Source: Macrothele yani
Taxonomy: Eukaryota > Arthropoda > Arachnida > Araneae > Macrothelidae
Reading direction: 5' to 3'
Assembly (NCBI GenBank): GCA_039090855.1
Contig: CM076999.1
Coordinates: forward strand, 113,645,072-113,709,071
Length of the DNA stretch: 64,000 nt
A program made the position numbers and the translations under genes. The notes beneath the pieces are model-generated. The model saw only the letters and a list, made by a program, of their open reading frames with translations. It was not told the origin of the DNA and did no database searches. Positions 22,322-37,300 of this stretch are shown here, one piece after another (within the stretch, counting starts at the first letter, position 1; each line of letters starts with the position of its first letter).

Positions 22322-25300
22322 CGGTGAACCGAAAGTCTAGCACATTTTGAAAACGTAATAACTCGCGGAGTTTGGAGTGTAAGGCAACGCGGTTTGCGTA
22401 GAAATGATCAGAATGACATCGGATTTTTTATGAAATCACATAAATGTTTACTCATTTTAGTTACATTTTTCATCGCCAGATGGCGCAGCAACCACAGATT
22501 GGAAGTGTCGAGCAAAATAGACACCTGATTGTACCAAGTGTTCAATGTGATGACCGTCCTGTTCCAGCACTGCCTGCAGACGAGAGAAAACACCATGGAC
22601 GGCATTGAAGAGCATGTCCGGTGGTATAGCTGCCACATGGTGTCGAGTGCCATCTTTTAGCATGGCCAATGAAGTGGGGCGACATCAGTACACTTGTGAT
22701 TTTAGGTAACCCCCAGAGCCAGAAATCGCAGGGTGTCAGGTCTGGTGACCGAGGAGGCCAGGACTTCGGAAAGTGTCGGCTCAACACATGATTTGCGCCA
22801 ATCGTCTCTTGCAGCAGTTGCTTAACGGAACGTGCGATGTGAGGTGGTGTTCCATCCTGCATAAATGTGCACAGATTTATTGCATCCCGCTCTTGCAAGC
22901 TAGGGATAACGTACGTTCGTAACATGTTCGCATAACGTGCACATGTCATTGAAGCTGTTTCGAAGGAGGTGCCGTGGACCTCTTCAAAAAAAAGTACAGA
23001 TAATGAAGGAAGACGTGAATCCACACCACACTGCCACTTTCGGTTGATGAAGTGGCGCATGAACGACTGCTCGGGGATGTTCCGTGGCCCAGATGCGGAA
23101 GTTGTGCGTGTTAACCGCTCCGTTTAGGGAAAAGTGTGACTCATCAGTTCATGAAACGTTCATCCGCCAGTTCTCGTCGACATCCATTTGTCGGAAAACC
23201 AATGCTGCGAACTTCTGACGCTGCACGTAATTACCAGCTTGCAGTTCGTGATGCCGTTGCAGTTTGTACGGGTATTTGAGCAGAATCCGTCGTGGTGCTC
23301 GCCATACAGTCCCGTATGGAATGCCTGTTTGTCGAGAAACATGGCGAGCACTGGAGTCGCCATGTGCGGATGACATTGCAATCACATTTGTTTTTAAATG
23401 AAAGCTACATTTTCGTGAAATCTACAGTTTGGAATTTAGAACCCCCAAATTTGGTATACTATCTCATGGTACTCTAACTTACACCGTACACGGTTTTTGG
23501 AAGGGGTCAGGGCCCGGGGTCAAGGAGCCCCCATACAACATTTTCGTAAAATCTACAGTTTTCAATTTAGAACCACCAAACTTGGTATACTATCTCATTG
23601 TACTCTTACACCAAATTAGATCAGACGGAACGATTAGGGGCCCAGGGTCAAGAGGGCCCCACACAAAATTTTCGTAAAATCTACTGTTTTCGATTTCCAC
23701 CAAGTTTGGTATACTATCTCATGGTACTTTAACTTAGACCGTACACGGTTTTTGGAAGGGGTCGGGGCCCGGGGTAAAAGGAGCCCCATACAAAATTTTC
23801 TCAAAAATTTCCATTTTTTTACTTAAGAATTGCAACACAATTCTGCACTCTAATACCCTATCTGCGATCTAAGTTAGACCACCATGAGATAGTACACCAA
23901 ATTTGGTGGTTCTAAATTGAAAACTGTAGATTTTACGAAAATTTTGTATGGGGGCCCCTTGAACCCCGGGCCCACACCCTTTCCTTCTGTGGTCAAAGTT
24001 GGTGTAAGGGTACAATGAGATAGTATACCAAATTTGGAGGTTCTAAATTGAAAACTGTTGATTTTACGAAAATGTTGTATGGGGTCCCCTTTACCCGGGG
24101 CCCCGACCCCTTCCAAAAGCCGTGTACCGTCTAAGTTAGAGTACCATGAGATATTATACCAAACTTGGTGGTTCTAAATTGAAAACTGTAGATCTTACGA
24201 ATATGTTGTATTGGACCCTCTTGACCCCGGACCCCGACCTCTTCCGTCTGTAATCTAAGTTGGTGTAAGAGTACAATGAGATAGTATACCAAATTTGGTG
24301 GTTGTAGATTGAAAACTGTTAATTTTGCGAAAATGTTGTATGGGGCCCCATTAACACAGGGCCCCGACCCCTTCGTAAAACCGTGTGCGGTCTAAGTTAG
24401 AGTACGATGAGATAGCATACCAAATTTGGCGGTTCTAAATTGAGAACTTTAGATCTTACGAAAATGATGTATGGGGCCCCTTTCACGCCGGGCCCGACCT
24501 CTTCCAAAAGCCGTCTACGATCTGAGTTACAGTGCCATGAGGTAGTATACAAAATTTGGTAGTTCTGAACTTTTTTCGGTTTTTTAGGAATCGACTGTTT
24601 GCATATACGTATAGTGTCGACGAAATGAGTTGTCCACGAAGTGAACCAGACACCCTGGCATTGTCTTCCTTGTGCACACCACAACCACCAGTGTAAACAC
24701 CCAGCATGAAGGGATGCATGCAATCACCAAGGATTGCATTGGCGTTCAGGGACCCATCTAGTGGTACCAGCGGTCTCTGGTCATGCTAGAGAAACATCCC
24801 CAGACATGAACACAGCCTCCGCCAGCCTGAATGTGACCAACAAGCGTGTCCGGGTTCGGTTCTTGTGTGGCTGACGCAGTATCCGCCATCGCCAGTCACT
24901 TCTGTGGAATTGAAACCTCGATTCGTCGGAGAAGGCAACCTTTTTACCAATCTTTCACTGTCCAATGACGTTACCAATCTTTCACTGTCCAATGACGGTA
25001 GTCCCATGCGAACTGAAGGACCCGTGCTGATGGAATTGGGTTAAGATGGGCGCTTTGATGCAGCGTCGACTCCGGAAGACCCATGCGTAACAGGGTTCGC
25101 TCTACTGTTATCAGAGACACGTACCTGGGTGCCCCACAGTCCATTTGCGTTGTTAATTGCTGTATTATTGCGCGGCGTCGATTGTCCTATAGCAGTCGAC
25201 GGAAGCGACGTTTTCCACTAGTGTCGATGGCATTTGGTGCTCTACAGTTATGACGTCACGAGGTACTTGGTGAGCCAACGTTCCATTTTTGGCGCACCCT

Positions 25301-28300
25301 TACTACAGCGCCTCGCGAACAGCCCACGAAGTCTGACGTTTCTGAGATGCTTCCTCTCTTGACACGGAAGCGGGTGATCATTACTTTCGGAACATCAGTC
25401 AAATCACTACCGCTGCCCATTATCCTCATGTCTTAAGATGCGCTGTAAAGTTGCAAACGGTATGAAACAAGCCTGCAGCTAGCACTGTGAGATTGAGTGA
25501 AAATATCGCGGTGGGAGAGAACTGGCTTTGAGAAAGGAAAGATTGTTGGCTGTTATATAAGTAGGGTTGCCCATAAGAGAAACCGAGAGGCGTTTAAATA
25601 TACCCAAGCCAACTGTTTTGGATGTACTGAATACGTGGAAGACGCGTGGCGTGCCTGAAACAGCAAAAAGTACTGGCAGACCAAAGAAAATCAGTGATAG
25701 AGGACGTCGAAGCCTCAGCAGAGTCGTTACAGCTAATCGACGGAGTACTGTACAAGACCTCAGTGTATAGATGAGTAACAATGCTGGAACCTCGGTATGT
25801 ACACGTACCATTCACAGAAAACTTCATTCCATGGGTTACCGTGGTCGTGCGGCTGCTCATAAGCCTTTCATCTCCACTCGGAATGCTTAGCATGGTGTAA
25901 AGAACATTTATCGTGGGCCGTAGATCAATGGAAACGGGTTCAATGGACTGATGAATCCAGATACACGATCTATCAGTCTGATGGCCGTGTGTGGGCATGA
26001 CGGCAGCCGGTGTAATGCTATTTACTACACTGTACTGTTCCTACAATCAAGTTTGGAACTGGCAGTGTACTCGTGTATGGGGTGTTTTTCGTGGTATGGT
26101 CCCGGCCCATCGGTTATCGTGAATAAATCTGTTAACCAGCACGTCTACCTCTATATTCTGGACAATTATACCCTGCTAACTCTGTGGCAATACTATGGAA
26201 CCGAGCCTTGTTGGTACCAGCAGGATAACACCCCGAGCCATAAAGAAAGGACTGTTACGGCGTGGTTTGACGATAATTCCCTATCGTGTGTGGACTGGCG
26301 AGCACAGAGCCTTGATCGTAATCCCATAGAGCACCTATGAGATGAAATAGAACGCCGCATAAGAAGTTTGGAACCAAGGCTTATTACTACGCAACAGTTA
26401 GCGGCAGCATTATGTACTGAATGGAAGCGCATACCTATCGCTGTGTTCGAAAACGTAGTCGAACGCATGTCTCTAAGGGTCAGTGAATGCATTAAGGCCA
26501 AAGGTGGACCGACACCGTACTAATGTGTGTCAATAAATGCAATGTTGTATTTCTCTTCTAGATGCCCGGTGACTTTTATCAATATAGTGTATGTCACTGG
26601 TATAATTGGATGACATCACAAAGAAGTGACACGGAAGGTTGCGTAACATTTGTTTTAGAAATATTTTTGACTGGAACAATTGGAAGACATTAGAGATGAG
26701 CTCGGGACCGGCCCGGGATCGGACTCGCTCAGAATTCATTAACTACCGAAAAACCCGGGCCAGAGCTCGGAATTACGCATTTTGAATTTCGTTACTGTAA
26801 TTAATTCAACACGTGTAATTCCGAGCGCGATTGAATTACACGTGTTGAATTTCATTGTGGATTTGTTACCATGGTGGAAGGATTTTCAATTTCCTAAGCT
26901 AGCTGCCATTGCAAGACAAATTTTGCTTAGCAAGACTTGCATTATGCATTGTCCAAAGCTATGGCCCAATCAAGGATTAGTTTAAGTAGGTCTGGTATCG
27001 AAAAACTGGGAAAAAATCACATTCCCATTTTTTTTTTGTATTTTATTAAAAATCAAGAATCTTATCTTTAAAATGATGTATTAATTTCAAAGATTGTGTA
27101 GTTAGAAGTATTGTTATTTATTTTTTTAAATTTCCTCACTCCCGCGATTTTTGGGGTGACGTTGGTTTTTAGTGGAGCAGGTCGAGTTTTAGAGAAAAGA
27201 AGATCAAGTTGAAGCGCTGAGGCATTAGATGCAATTCTCTCTCTCTCTCTCTTTTCAAGATGAACTTGATCTTGAAACAGCACACACATATCATAATATT
27301 GTGATTATTATACTGTTGAGCGAAAGCTTTGTTAATGTTACAAAATGCAGAATAATCTGGTCTGGAATGCTTTTACGTTCTTTCTCTTTTTTTTTTTTTT
27401 TTTGGAAATTTCCCTACATGCTTTTTTTTTATATTCTACTACATCACTCTAAACTACCTTTACCAATTATAGCATATATGTAAATTATATTGCAAAGATT
27501 AGTTTCTAGAGTCAAAATTTCAAACACCTGCAACTGTCTGTACGGCGTTGTACGTTTTATAATGCAATTTATTCACAATAAAAGTAAATTTAGAAATCAA
27601 AAAGAAATAATGAATGGAAGTTTTTGTTTCTAAACGATTTTCTTTTCTTCAGCTTTTACCAAAATTACTGATTCCCCTGATACGGCCGAAGGGCACGTTG
27701 ATTATTTATTTATTTTCAAATTTACATTTTAGAACATTTGGCTTTATGCGTATTATTTCTAAAAACATATTAATATTGTGAAGTGAATTAACTGAACTAA
27801 ACTTTTTAAACTAATCCTTGCTTGGGCCATATCTTTGGCCAGTGTATAATGCATAAATGCAAGCTTTGATAAGCAAAATTCTCTAAGAATCCGGGCCGGG
27901 TCGGGCCCGGGATCAGCAAACACATATAATCAAAGAAAGCGGGCCGGGCCCGGGCTCTTAAAATTGAGCCCGAACTCATCTCTGGAAGACTTCACAAATG
28001 AGCAACATAGAAGGTTGCGTTACATTTGAATTAGTTATAAATGTCACTGGTATAATTGGATGACATCACAAACGAGTAACATGGAAGGTTGCGTTGCAGT
28101 TGTATTAAAAATATGTGTCACTAGTATAATTGGATGATATCACAAACGAGTAACAATAAAGATTGCGTAACATTTGTATTGTAAATATTTTTGACTGGAA
28201 TAATTGGATGTCATCACACACAAATGACATGAAAGGTTGCGTAACATTTGTATTAGAAATATTTTTGACTGGAATAATTGGATGTCATCACACACAAATG

Positions 28301-31300
28301 ACATGAAAGGTTGCGTAACATTTGTATTAGAAATATGTGTCACTGGTACAATTAGATGACATCACAAACAAGTAAGACGGAAGGTTGCGTAACATTTGTA
28401 TTAGAAATATTTTTGACTGGAATAATTGGAAGACATCACAAAAAAGCAACATAAAAGGTTGCGATACATATGCATTAGAAATACACTGCCGGACAATTGC
28501 TAAGGACGGATGACAATAGCAACAACAGCAACGATAGCAACCATAATATGGAAGGCAGGAAATTGTGGAAATTAGCATAAGTGCGGGATACAGTAAGACG
28601 TGCTGTGCGTATGCAAATTTTGGATTGCCGAACTTGTTCGTGACGTCATAGCGCTGATAAGAGATATAAAGGATTTGACGTGTATTGAACGTTGTTGTTC
28701 AAACGCAAAGTTGAAAGGGAAAGAATCAATTGGCGAACCTGCAATTTTCAGTATGTCTTCCCGACATCACCTAGATGATTTTACACGTGGCCGTATAATT
28801 GGCAAGATTGAAGAAGGGCGAAAAATAACAGATGTTGCCAGGGAGTTCGACGTCAGCCACAGTGTTGTTTCAAGGCTTTGGAAATTATTTCAAACAAATG
28901 GAGAGTGTAGCAAGCGTCACGGGGAGGTCGTGTTCGCAGTACGACACCTGCAGAAGATCGGTACGTAGTGCTATCAACAAAAAGACACCGGCGCAGCACA
29001 GCTAGTGAGGTAGCAAATCAGTTTATGGCTGCTACTGGCAAGCGGATCTCCTGAAAAACTTTCGCCAAACGTTTGCATGAAGGAGGACTATACGCCCGCC
29101 GTCCTGTTGTGTGCATCCCATTGTCCAGACGTCACCGTACTGCCCGTTTGCAATGGTGCCATCAACATCGCAATTGGACTGATAACGACTGGTCTGCTGT
29201 CCTCTTCTCAGATGAGAGTAGATACAGTCTATCGTCTGATTGTCGACGACAACTGATCTGGCGTGATAGTGGTACTGCATATTGTCCAGCAAACATAAAG
29301 GAAAGGGACCGATATCCGACATGTAGTGTCATGGTATGGGCTGGCATCATGATCAATGGCCGTACGTCCCTCTATGTGCTTCCAACTGGGACTATGACTG
29401 GCCAACGATACATTAATGATATTCTGATACCTCATGTTCGCATGTTCCGTGGTGCTGTCGGTGATAGATTCATTTTCATGGACGACAACGGAACATGTCA
29501 TCGAACAGTCGCTGTCCAGGAGTGTCTTGAGAGCGAGGATATTCAACGCCTCGTATGGCCAGCACGTTCTCCAGATCTGAACTCCATTGAAAATGTGTGG
29601 GATGCTTTGGGGAGGAGTCTTGCTGGTCGCCAATGCCCTCCAATAAACAAGGACACCCTCATCCGTGCACTGGCAGAAGAATGGGATAAATTACCCCAAC
29701 AGCTGCTTGATAATGTTGTGCAAAGCATGGCACGACGTGTGAAATCTTGCATCGCCCTCCATGGTGGCCATATCCCGTATTGACATCTTACGCCGGAACG
29801 CCTGCGGACGGTAATTGCATTTTTTTTCACGTTTACGTATTCTACACAAAATGGCCTGTTTGTCCCTTGAACACGTTTCAAAGCCTTCTGGATTTCAGAG
29901 CACAATAAATTGCCTTTCTTGTAATGTCCTGGCATTCTGACATTATTTTATTTCACTTAGCATCCAACCACACTTACTTTTTTATGCGCTATATAGCCGT
30001 TTATGATCCGTGCTTAGAGCAATTGTCCAGCAGTGTATATGTCAGTGATATAATTGGACGATATCACAAACTAGTAACGCGGAAGGTTCCGTAACACTTG
30101 TGTTAGAAAGATATGTCACCGGTATAATTGGATTTCACAAACAAGTAACATGAAAGGTCGCATAACTATTGTATTAGAAATATGTATCACTGGTATAATT
30201 GGATGGAAGTAAGATGAACCAATCCTTACCTAATTCGTGTGGAAGTTCGTGGCAAAACACTGCGACGGCTGTACTTATTCCTCCCGGAATTCCTGACGCA
30301 AATGCTGTACCTGGAAATAACAGATAAAATGTATTTTGTTTTCAAAGTACAGTGCAAGTTGTGTTTTGACGGTTTAAATCTGAAGCGTTTTAATATTTTT
30401 CACTAATCTTTAAAAATAAAGCAAGAGATGCAAATTACTGTATTTTTAGGCGCACAAGCCAGTACTTTTTCTGCAGACGTCCGGGTCACGACTTACATGC
30501 CACATCTACTTATCTAACCACAACGGAAAAAAAAAAAAAAATTCGCCGCCCCGGTGGCGCAGTGGTCTAAGGCGTTGGCCTGTGATCATTCGTCCGTAAG
30601 GGGTCCGGGTTCGAATACCGGTCAGGCATGGATGTTGTGTTTGTCTTACGGCACTGGCTCTCTCCCTTCCCTGGAACCAGTGACCCTAAATTAGGGACGG
30701 GCGACTGCTTATAGCCCATTGAGTTGCTCACGGTGGTCGTTAAACCTCCAATCAAAAAAAAAAAAAAAAAAAAAAAATTGAGTCAACTTCTAGCAGAAAT
30801 GACAGTAGGAAGTTACCGGTTGCACAGAGGGCGCCGTGATAGCGCCGTTGGGAGATAAATAGCTCTGACATGGTCTACGGGATAATTTCTGTCTCGTGCA
30901 GTGGTGAAGAGCAACGTGTGTGTTGAATTTAGTCTGAAATCTGGGTCGTAAGACAGACGTTACTTAGTGGCAAAAAGGAGCCATCGTATTTGTCAGTGCC
31001 AACCGACACAAAGTGATGAAGTCGCCCAATTTGTTGGTGTGTCAAAACCTACTGTCTAGCGGGTCTACAAACAGTGGCGTAGTTTTCAGCCAACTGAAAA
31101 TCGGCGACGTAACTTTGGCCAGAAAACGATTCTCACCAACAGGGATTACCGCCTTGTTTCACGCCTAGTAACTGCAAATCGGTTTCAAACCAGGCAACAA
31201 TTGCTCCAAACAGTCAATGAAAGTCCACTCCAACCAATTTCCGAAAGGACATTGCGACGAGAACTGCATGCGATGGACATGTGGAGCAGAGTACCTCGGA

Positions 31301-34300
31301 AGAGGCCTCTTTGAGCAAAAAGTCACAAAGTCTCACGTTATTTATGGGCTCAGAGACTCACGTTATCAATGGGCTCAGAACCAGGCAACAATTGCTCCAA
31401 ACAGTCAATGAAAGTTCACTCCAACCAATTTCCGAAAGGACATTGCGACGAGAACTGCATGCGATGGACATGTGGAGCAGAGTACCTCGGAAGAGGCCTC
31501 TTTGAGCAAAAAGTCACAAAGTCTCACGTTATTTATGGGCTCAGAGACTCACGTTATCAATGGGCTCAGAACCAGGCAACAATTGCTCCAAACAGTCAAT
31601 GAAAGTCCACTCCAACCAATTTCCGAAATGACATTGCGACGAGAACTGCATGCGATGGACATATGGAGCAGAGTACCTCGGAAGAGGCCTCTTTGAGCAA
31701 AAAGTCACAAAGTCTCACGTTATTTATGGGCTCAGAGACTCACGTTATCAATGGGCTCAGAACCAGGCAACAATTGCTCCAAACAGTCAATGAAAGTCCA
31801 CTCCAACCAATTTCCGAAAGGGACATTGCGACGAGAACTGCATGCGATGGACATGTGGAGCAGAGTACCTCGGAAGAGGCCTCTTTGAGCAAAAAGTCAC
31901 AAAGTCTCACGTTATTTATGGGCTCAGAGACTCACGTTATCAATGGGCTCAGAACCAGGCAACAATTGCTCCAAACAGTCAATGAAAGTCCACTCCAACC
32001 AATTTCCGAAAGGGCATTGCGACGAGAACTGCATGCGATGGACCTCTGGAGCAGAGCACCACGGAAGAGGCCTCTTTGAGCAAAAAGTCACAAAGTCTCA
32101 CGTTATCAATGGGCTCAGAACCAGGCAACAATTGCTCCAAACAGTTAATGAAAGTCCACCAACCAATTTCCGAAAGGATTTTGCGACGAGAACTGCATGC
32201 GATGGACATGTGGAGCAGAGTACCTCGGAAGAGGCCTCTTTAAGCAAAAAGTCACAAAGTCTCACGTTATCAATGGGCTCAGAGACTCACGTTATCAATG
32301 GGCTCAGAACCAGGCAACAATTGCTCCAAACAGTCAATGAAAGTCCACTCCAACCAATTTCCGAAAGGACATTGCGACGAGAACTGCATGCGATGGACAT
32401 GTGGAGCAGAGTACCTCGGAAGAGGCCTCTTTGAGCAAAAAGTCACAAAGTCTCACGTTATCAATGGGCTCAGAGACTCACGTTATCAATGGGCTCAGAA
32501 CCAGGCAACAATTGCTCCAAACAGTCAATGAAAGTCCACTCCAACGAATTTCCGAAAGGACATTGCGACGAGAAGTGCATGCGATGGACATGTGGAGCAG
32601 AGTACCTCGGAAGAGGCCTCTTTGAGCAAAAAGTCACAAAGTCTCACGTTATCAATGGGCTCAGAGACTCACGTTATCAATGGGCTCAGAGACTCACGTT
32701 ATCAATGGGCTCAGAACCAGGCAACAATTGCTCCAAACAGTCAATGAAAGTCCACTCCAACCAATTTCCGAAAGGACATTGCGACGAGAACTGCATGCGA
32801 TGGACATGTGGAGCAGAGTACCTCGGAAGAGGCCTCTTTGTGCAAAAAGTCACAAAGTCTCACGTTATCAATGGGCTCAGAGACTCACGTTATCAATGGG
32901 CTCAGAACCAGGCAACAATTGCACCAAACAGTCAATGAAAGTCCACTCCAACCAATTTCCGAAAGGACATTGCGACGAGAACTGCATGCGATGGACATGT
33001 GGAGCAGAGTACCTCGGAAGAGGCCTCTTTGAGCAAAAAGTCACAAAGTCTCACGTTATCAATGGGCTCAGAGACTCACGTTATCAATGGGCTCAGAACC
33101 AGGCAACAATTGCTCCAAACAGTCAATGAAAGTCCACTCCAACCAATTTCCGAAAGGACATTGCGACGAGAACTGTATGCGATGGACCTCTGGAGCAAAG
33201 CACCACGGAAAAGGCCTCTTTGAACAAAAAGTCACAAAGTCTCACGTTATCAATGGGCTCAGAGACTCACGTTATCAATGGGCTCAGAACCAGGCAACAA
33301 TTGCTCCAAACAGTCAATGAAAGTCCACTCCAACCAATTTCCGAAAGGACATTACGACGAGAACTGCATGCGATGGACATGTGGAGCAGAGTACCTCGGA
33401 AGAGGCCTCTTTGAGCAAAAAGTCACAAAGTCTCACGTTATTTATGGGCTCAGAGACTCACGTTATCAATGGGCTCAGAACCAGGCAACAATTGCTCCAA
33501 ACAGTCAATGAAAGTCCACTCCAACCAATTTCCGAAAGGACATTGCGACGAGAACTGCATGCGATGGACATGTGGAGCAGAGTACCTCGGAAGAGGCCTC
33601 TTTGAGCAAAAAGTCACAAAGTCTCACGTTATTTATGGGCTCAGAGGCTCACGTTATCAATGGGCTCAGAACCAGGCAACAATTGCTCCAAACAGTCAAT
33701 GAAAGTCCACTCCAACCAATTTCCGAAAGGACATTGCGACGAGAACTGCATCCGATGGACATGTGGAGCAGAGTACCTCGGAAGAGGCCTCTTTGAGCAA
33801 AAAGTCACAAAGTCTCACGTTATCAATGGGCTCAGAGGCTCACGTTATCAATGGGCTCAGAACCAGGCAACAATTGCTCCAAACAGTCAATGAAAGTCCA
33901 CTCCAACCAATTTCCGAAAGGACATTGCGACGAGAACTGCATGCGATGGACATGTGGAGCAGAGTACCTCGGAAGAGGCCTCTTTGAGCAAAAAGTCACA
34001 AAGTCTCACGTTATCAATGGGCTCAGAGACTCACGTTATCAATGGGCTCAGAGACTCACGTTATCAATGGGCTCAGAACCAGGCAACAATTGCTCCAAAC
34101 AGTCAATGAAAGTCCACTCCAACCAATTTCCGAAAGGACATTGCGACGAGAACTGTATGCGATGGACCTCTGGAGCAGAGCACCATGGAAGAGGCCTCTT
34201 TGAGCAAAAAGTCACAAAGTCTCACGTTATCAATGGGCTCAGAGACTCACGTTATCAATGGGCTCAGAACCAGGCAACAATTGCTCCAAACAGTCAATGA

Positions 34301-37300
34301 AAGTCCACTCCAACCAATTTCCGAAAGGACATTGCGACGAGAACTGTATGCGATGGACCTCTGGAGCAGAGCACCATGGAAGAGGCCTCTTTGAGCAAAA
34401 AGTCACAAAGTCTCACGTTATCAATGGGCTCAGAGACTCACGTTATTAATGGGCTCAGAGGCACCAAAACTTTACTGTGGAGGATTGGAAACGAATAATT
34501 TGGTTTGACGAATCTCGTTTTTGTTTGTCTCCAATGATGGAAGGCAAGGAGTGCATCGCAGGCCCAACGAAGCCTTTAATCCTGATTGTGTCGAAGGTGT
34601 TGTTCAAGCTGCAAGGGGTTCTGTGATGTTTTGGGGATGTTTTTTGTGCCACAAAATGGATCCTTTCGTTGCAGTGATGATGAATTTGGATAAGCATCCT
34701 GAGACCATTTGCAATGGGCTTCACTCAGCTGGACTCTATGCCCGAGTGCTGATGATGTGAGCGCTTCCTCTCCGCACATTACTAAAGAGCACAAACAGAA
34801 TAGTTGAAGACTATCGTGGTTGAACCTCGAACAGTGGCTCCTCATTCTTTTCACAGATGAGCCGCCGTTCAGTGTGCAGCTAGATTGTTGTACCGTGCTT
34901 CCCAAGCGTGAACTAGGAAAAAATCAAGCCTTTCTGCGAGGAAGAGTTGGTTTTTGTAGCAGTGTTATCCTCAAGTTGGCAAAAAGTAACACTGGCAGTT
35001 GTACAGACCTCTGCATAATCGGAATAAACGCGCAAACTCTACAAACACGACTGCCGATAGCCAGAGCCAGATAGCAACGCATACGCAGTGAGGAAAGGCG
35101 ACATAGCTGCAAATAGGCATTTTGACAGCATAGCATAAGTTACATTTCTGTTATACATACGTTTCCGTGAAAGGGACAGGACGTTTCGGTTTTTTATACT
35201 TATGCCGCAGAACTGAGTTTCCCGTGAAAGAGGAAAGGATGTTTCGGAAATATTTCGCGTTACATGTTCTTGGCCTGCAGTCATCTAAGAATGGTACGAC
35301 CACTTTTCTATTCATGAAAGGTTTGAGCGGGAAAACGCTGGTAGAACTGCAAAGACGACGCCTGGAAGCCATTCGAATGACGTCCCCAAGAAATCCGTTC
35401 GAGTTCGAGTCCAAGCAAAGTGTCCGGATGTTAATTTCGAAAAGTGGTGTTCAGTTTGGTACTACAAAATCAACAATTCACGACTTGAGACAAAAAAGGT
35501 TGAGACTTCGTGCGTATAAACTGACCGTGGAACTTAGAAAAAATTGCTAGAATCCTTAAGGGTGAGTATAGGGACAGAATAATGTGGAGACTAGGAAAAG
35601 AAGGTCTTACCTACCTAATAGTCTGTTTTTCTGGTACGCAACTGTTCTCTCAAGTATGCGTCTGTTATCTGAAGTAGGCTCCTGTCGCCTCCAGTATGCA
35701 TCTGCTCCCAAATATGCGTCTGTTGTCCCCAGTATACGTCTGTTGTCTCAAGTATGCGTTTGTTGTCCCCAGTCTGCGTCTGTTTTCCCAAGTATGCGTC
35801 TGTTTCCCCAAGTATGCGTCTGGTGTCTCAAGTATGCGTCTGTTGTCTCAAGTATGCGTTTGTTGTCCCCAGTATGCGTCTGTTGTCTCAAGTATGCGTT
35901 TGCTGACCCCAGTATGCGTCTCTTTCTCCAGGTATGCGTCTGTTTCCCCAAGTATGCGTCTGTTGTCTCAAGTATGCGTTGTCTCAAGTATGCGTTGTCT
36001 CAAGTATGCGTTGTCTCAAGTATGCGTTTGTTGTCCCCAGTATACGTTTGTTGTCCCCAGTATGAGTCTGTTTCCCCAGGTATGCGTCTGTTTCACCAAG
36101 TATGCGTCTGTTGTCGCAGGTATGTATCTGATGTCTAAAGTATGCTTCTGTTATCCCACATAAGCGTCTGTTATCCAAGTATGCGCCTGTTGTCCCAAAT
36201 AAGCGTCTGGTCTCAAGTATGCGTCCAGGTACGCAACTGTTCTCTCAAGTATGCGTCTGTTATCTGAAGTATTCCCCTCTCGCCTCCAGTATGCGTCTGT
36301 TCCCAAATATGCATTTGTTGTCCCCAGTATGCGTCTGTTGGCTCAAGTATGCGTTTGTTGTCCCCAGTATGCGTCTGTTGTCTCAAGTATGCGTCTGTTG
36401 TATCAAGCATGCGTTTGTTGTCTAAAATATGCTCTTGTTATCCCACTTAAGCATCTGTTGTCCAAGTATGCGTCTGTTATCCCAAATATGCGTCTGTTGT
36501 CCATTTATACTTCGTACTTTTGATGTTTCAATTGAACCTCCTTCGTAAGCCAAGCGCTTCTGTGACATCAACTCCAGCAATCTAGCATCCAAATTCCAAA
36601 CACCACAAACCAATGGATTAAGGAGCGAATAATGGTGCACTAACCAATAGCTAATCCATCGCAGAAATTATGTAGACCGTCACCCATGATGACCATCCAG
36701 GCAACAGCAGATATGGACTTAGGAACTTCGTGACTGTGTCCATGACCGTGTCCATGATGTTCCGCAACAGTCACGACGTAGCTCTCTGATGGAGAGGTCG
36801 GATGGTAGTACACATTAGGTTCAGCACTGAAGCTGGATCTTCCGTGAAAACCCACTTCGTGGACGGAATGATTAGAATTTTTCCTGGAAGTCTCGTTGCA
36901 AGCAGGTGCAGAGTCCGCTGCATCTATAGGGGGTGGCAACACTGAAAACGAAAGAAATAGCAGAGGAAACAATTAACAGTATCAATAATGAAACGCATTC
37001 CAACTCATAGGAAATGTATGTATGGAAGGCTACTATCTATAATATTTTGCAACTCTTCAAACATTCACATATAAAGCAATTACTTTAAATTCTGCAAATC
37101 AACACATGCTTTAGACACTATATTTCCGCCGCCCCATTGGCCCAGTGGTTTTAGCACTGGCTTCTGAGCTGTTATATACGTGGGCCCAGGTTCGAACCCC
37201 ACGCGAGGCATATGTGGGACGCTTATCGTACGGAACTGGTTCTCTCCCCTTCCAGGATCAAGATGCCTTCATTACGGACATACACTGAAGAGCAATTGAA

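Noticed and set aside
31217..34449. Family of ~74-77 aa frames ([12 protein letters not shown]..., [12 protein letters not shown]...) resembling a repeated small-protein family
   Set aside because: They are frame-shifted readings of the 191-bp transposase-derived array. The true coding sense is the HTH-2 frame, and unit length breaks any continuous protein.
35584..36523. Val/Cys/Ser-rich repeat proteins ([10 protein letters not shown]...)
   Set aside because: Low-complexity translation of a 21-bp minisatellite, with no signal peptide or conserved architecture.
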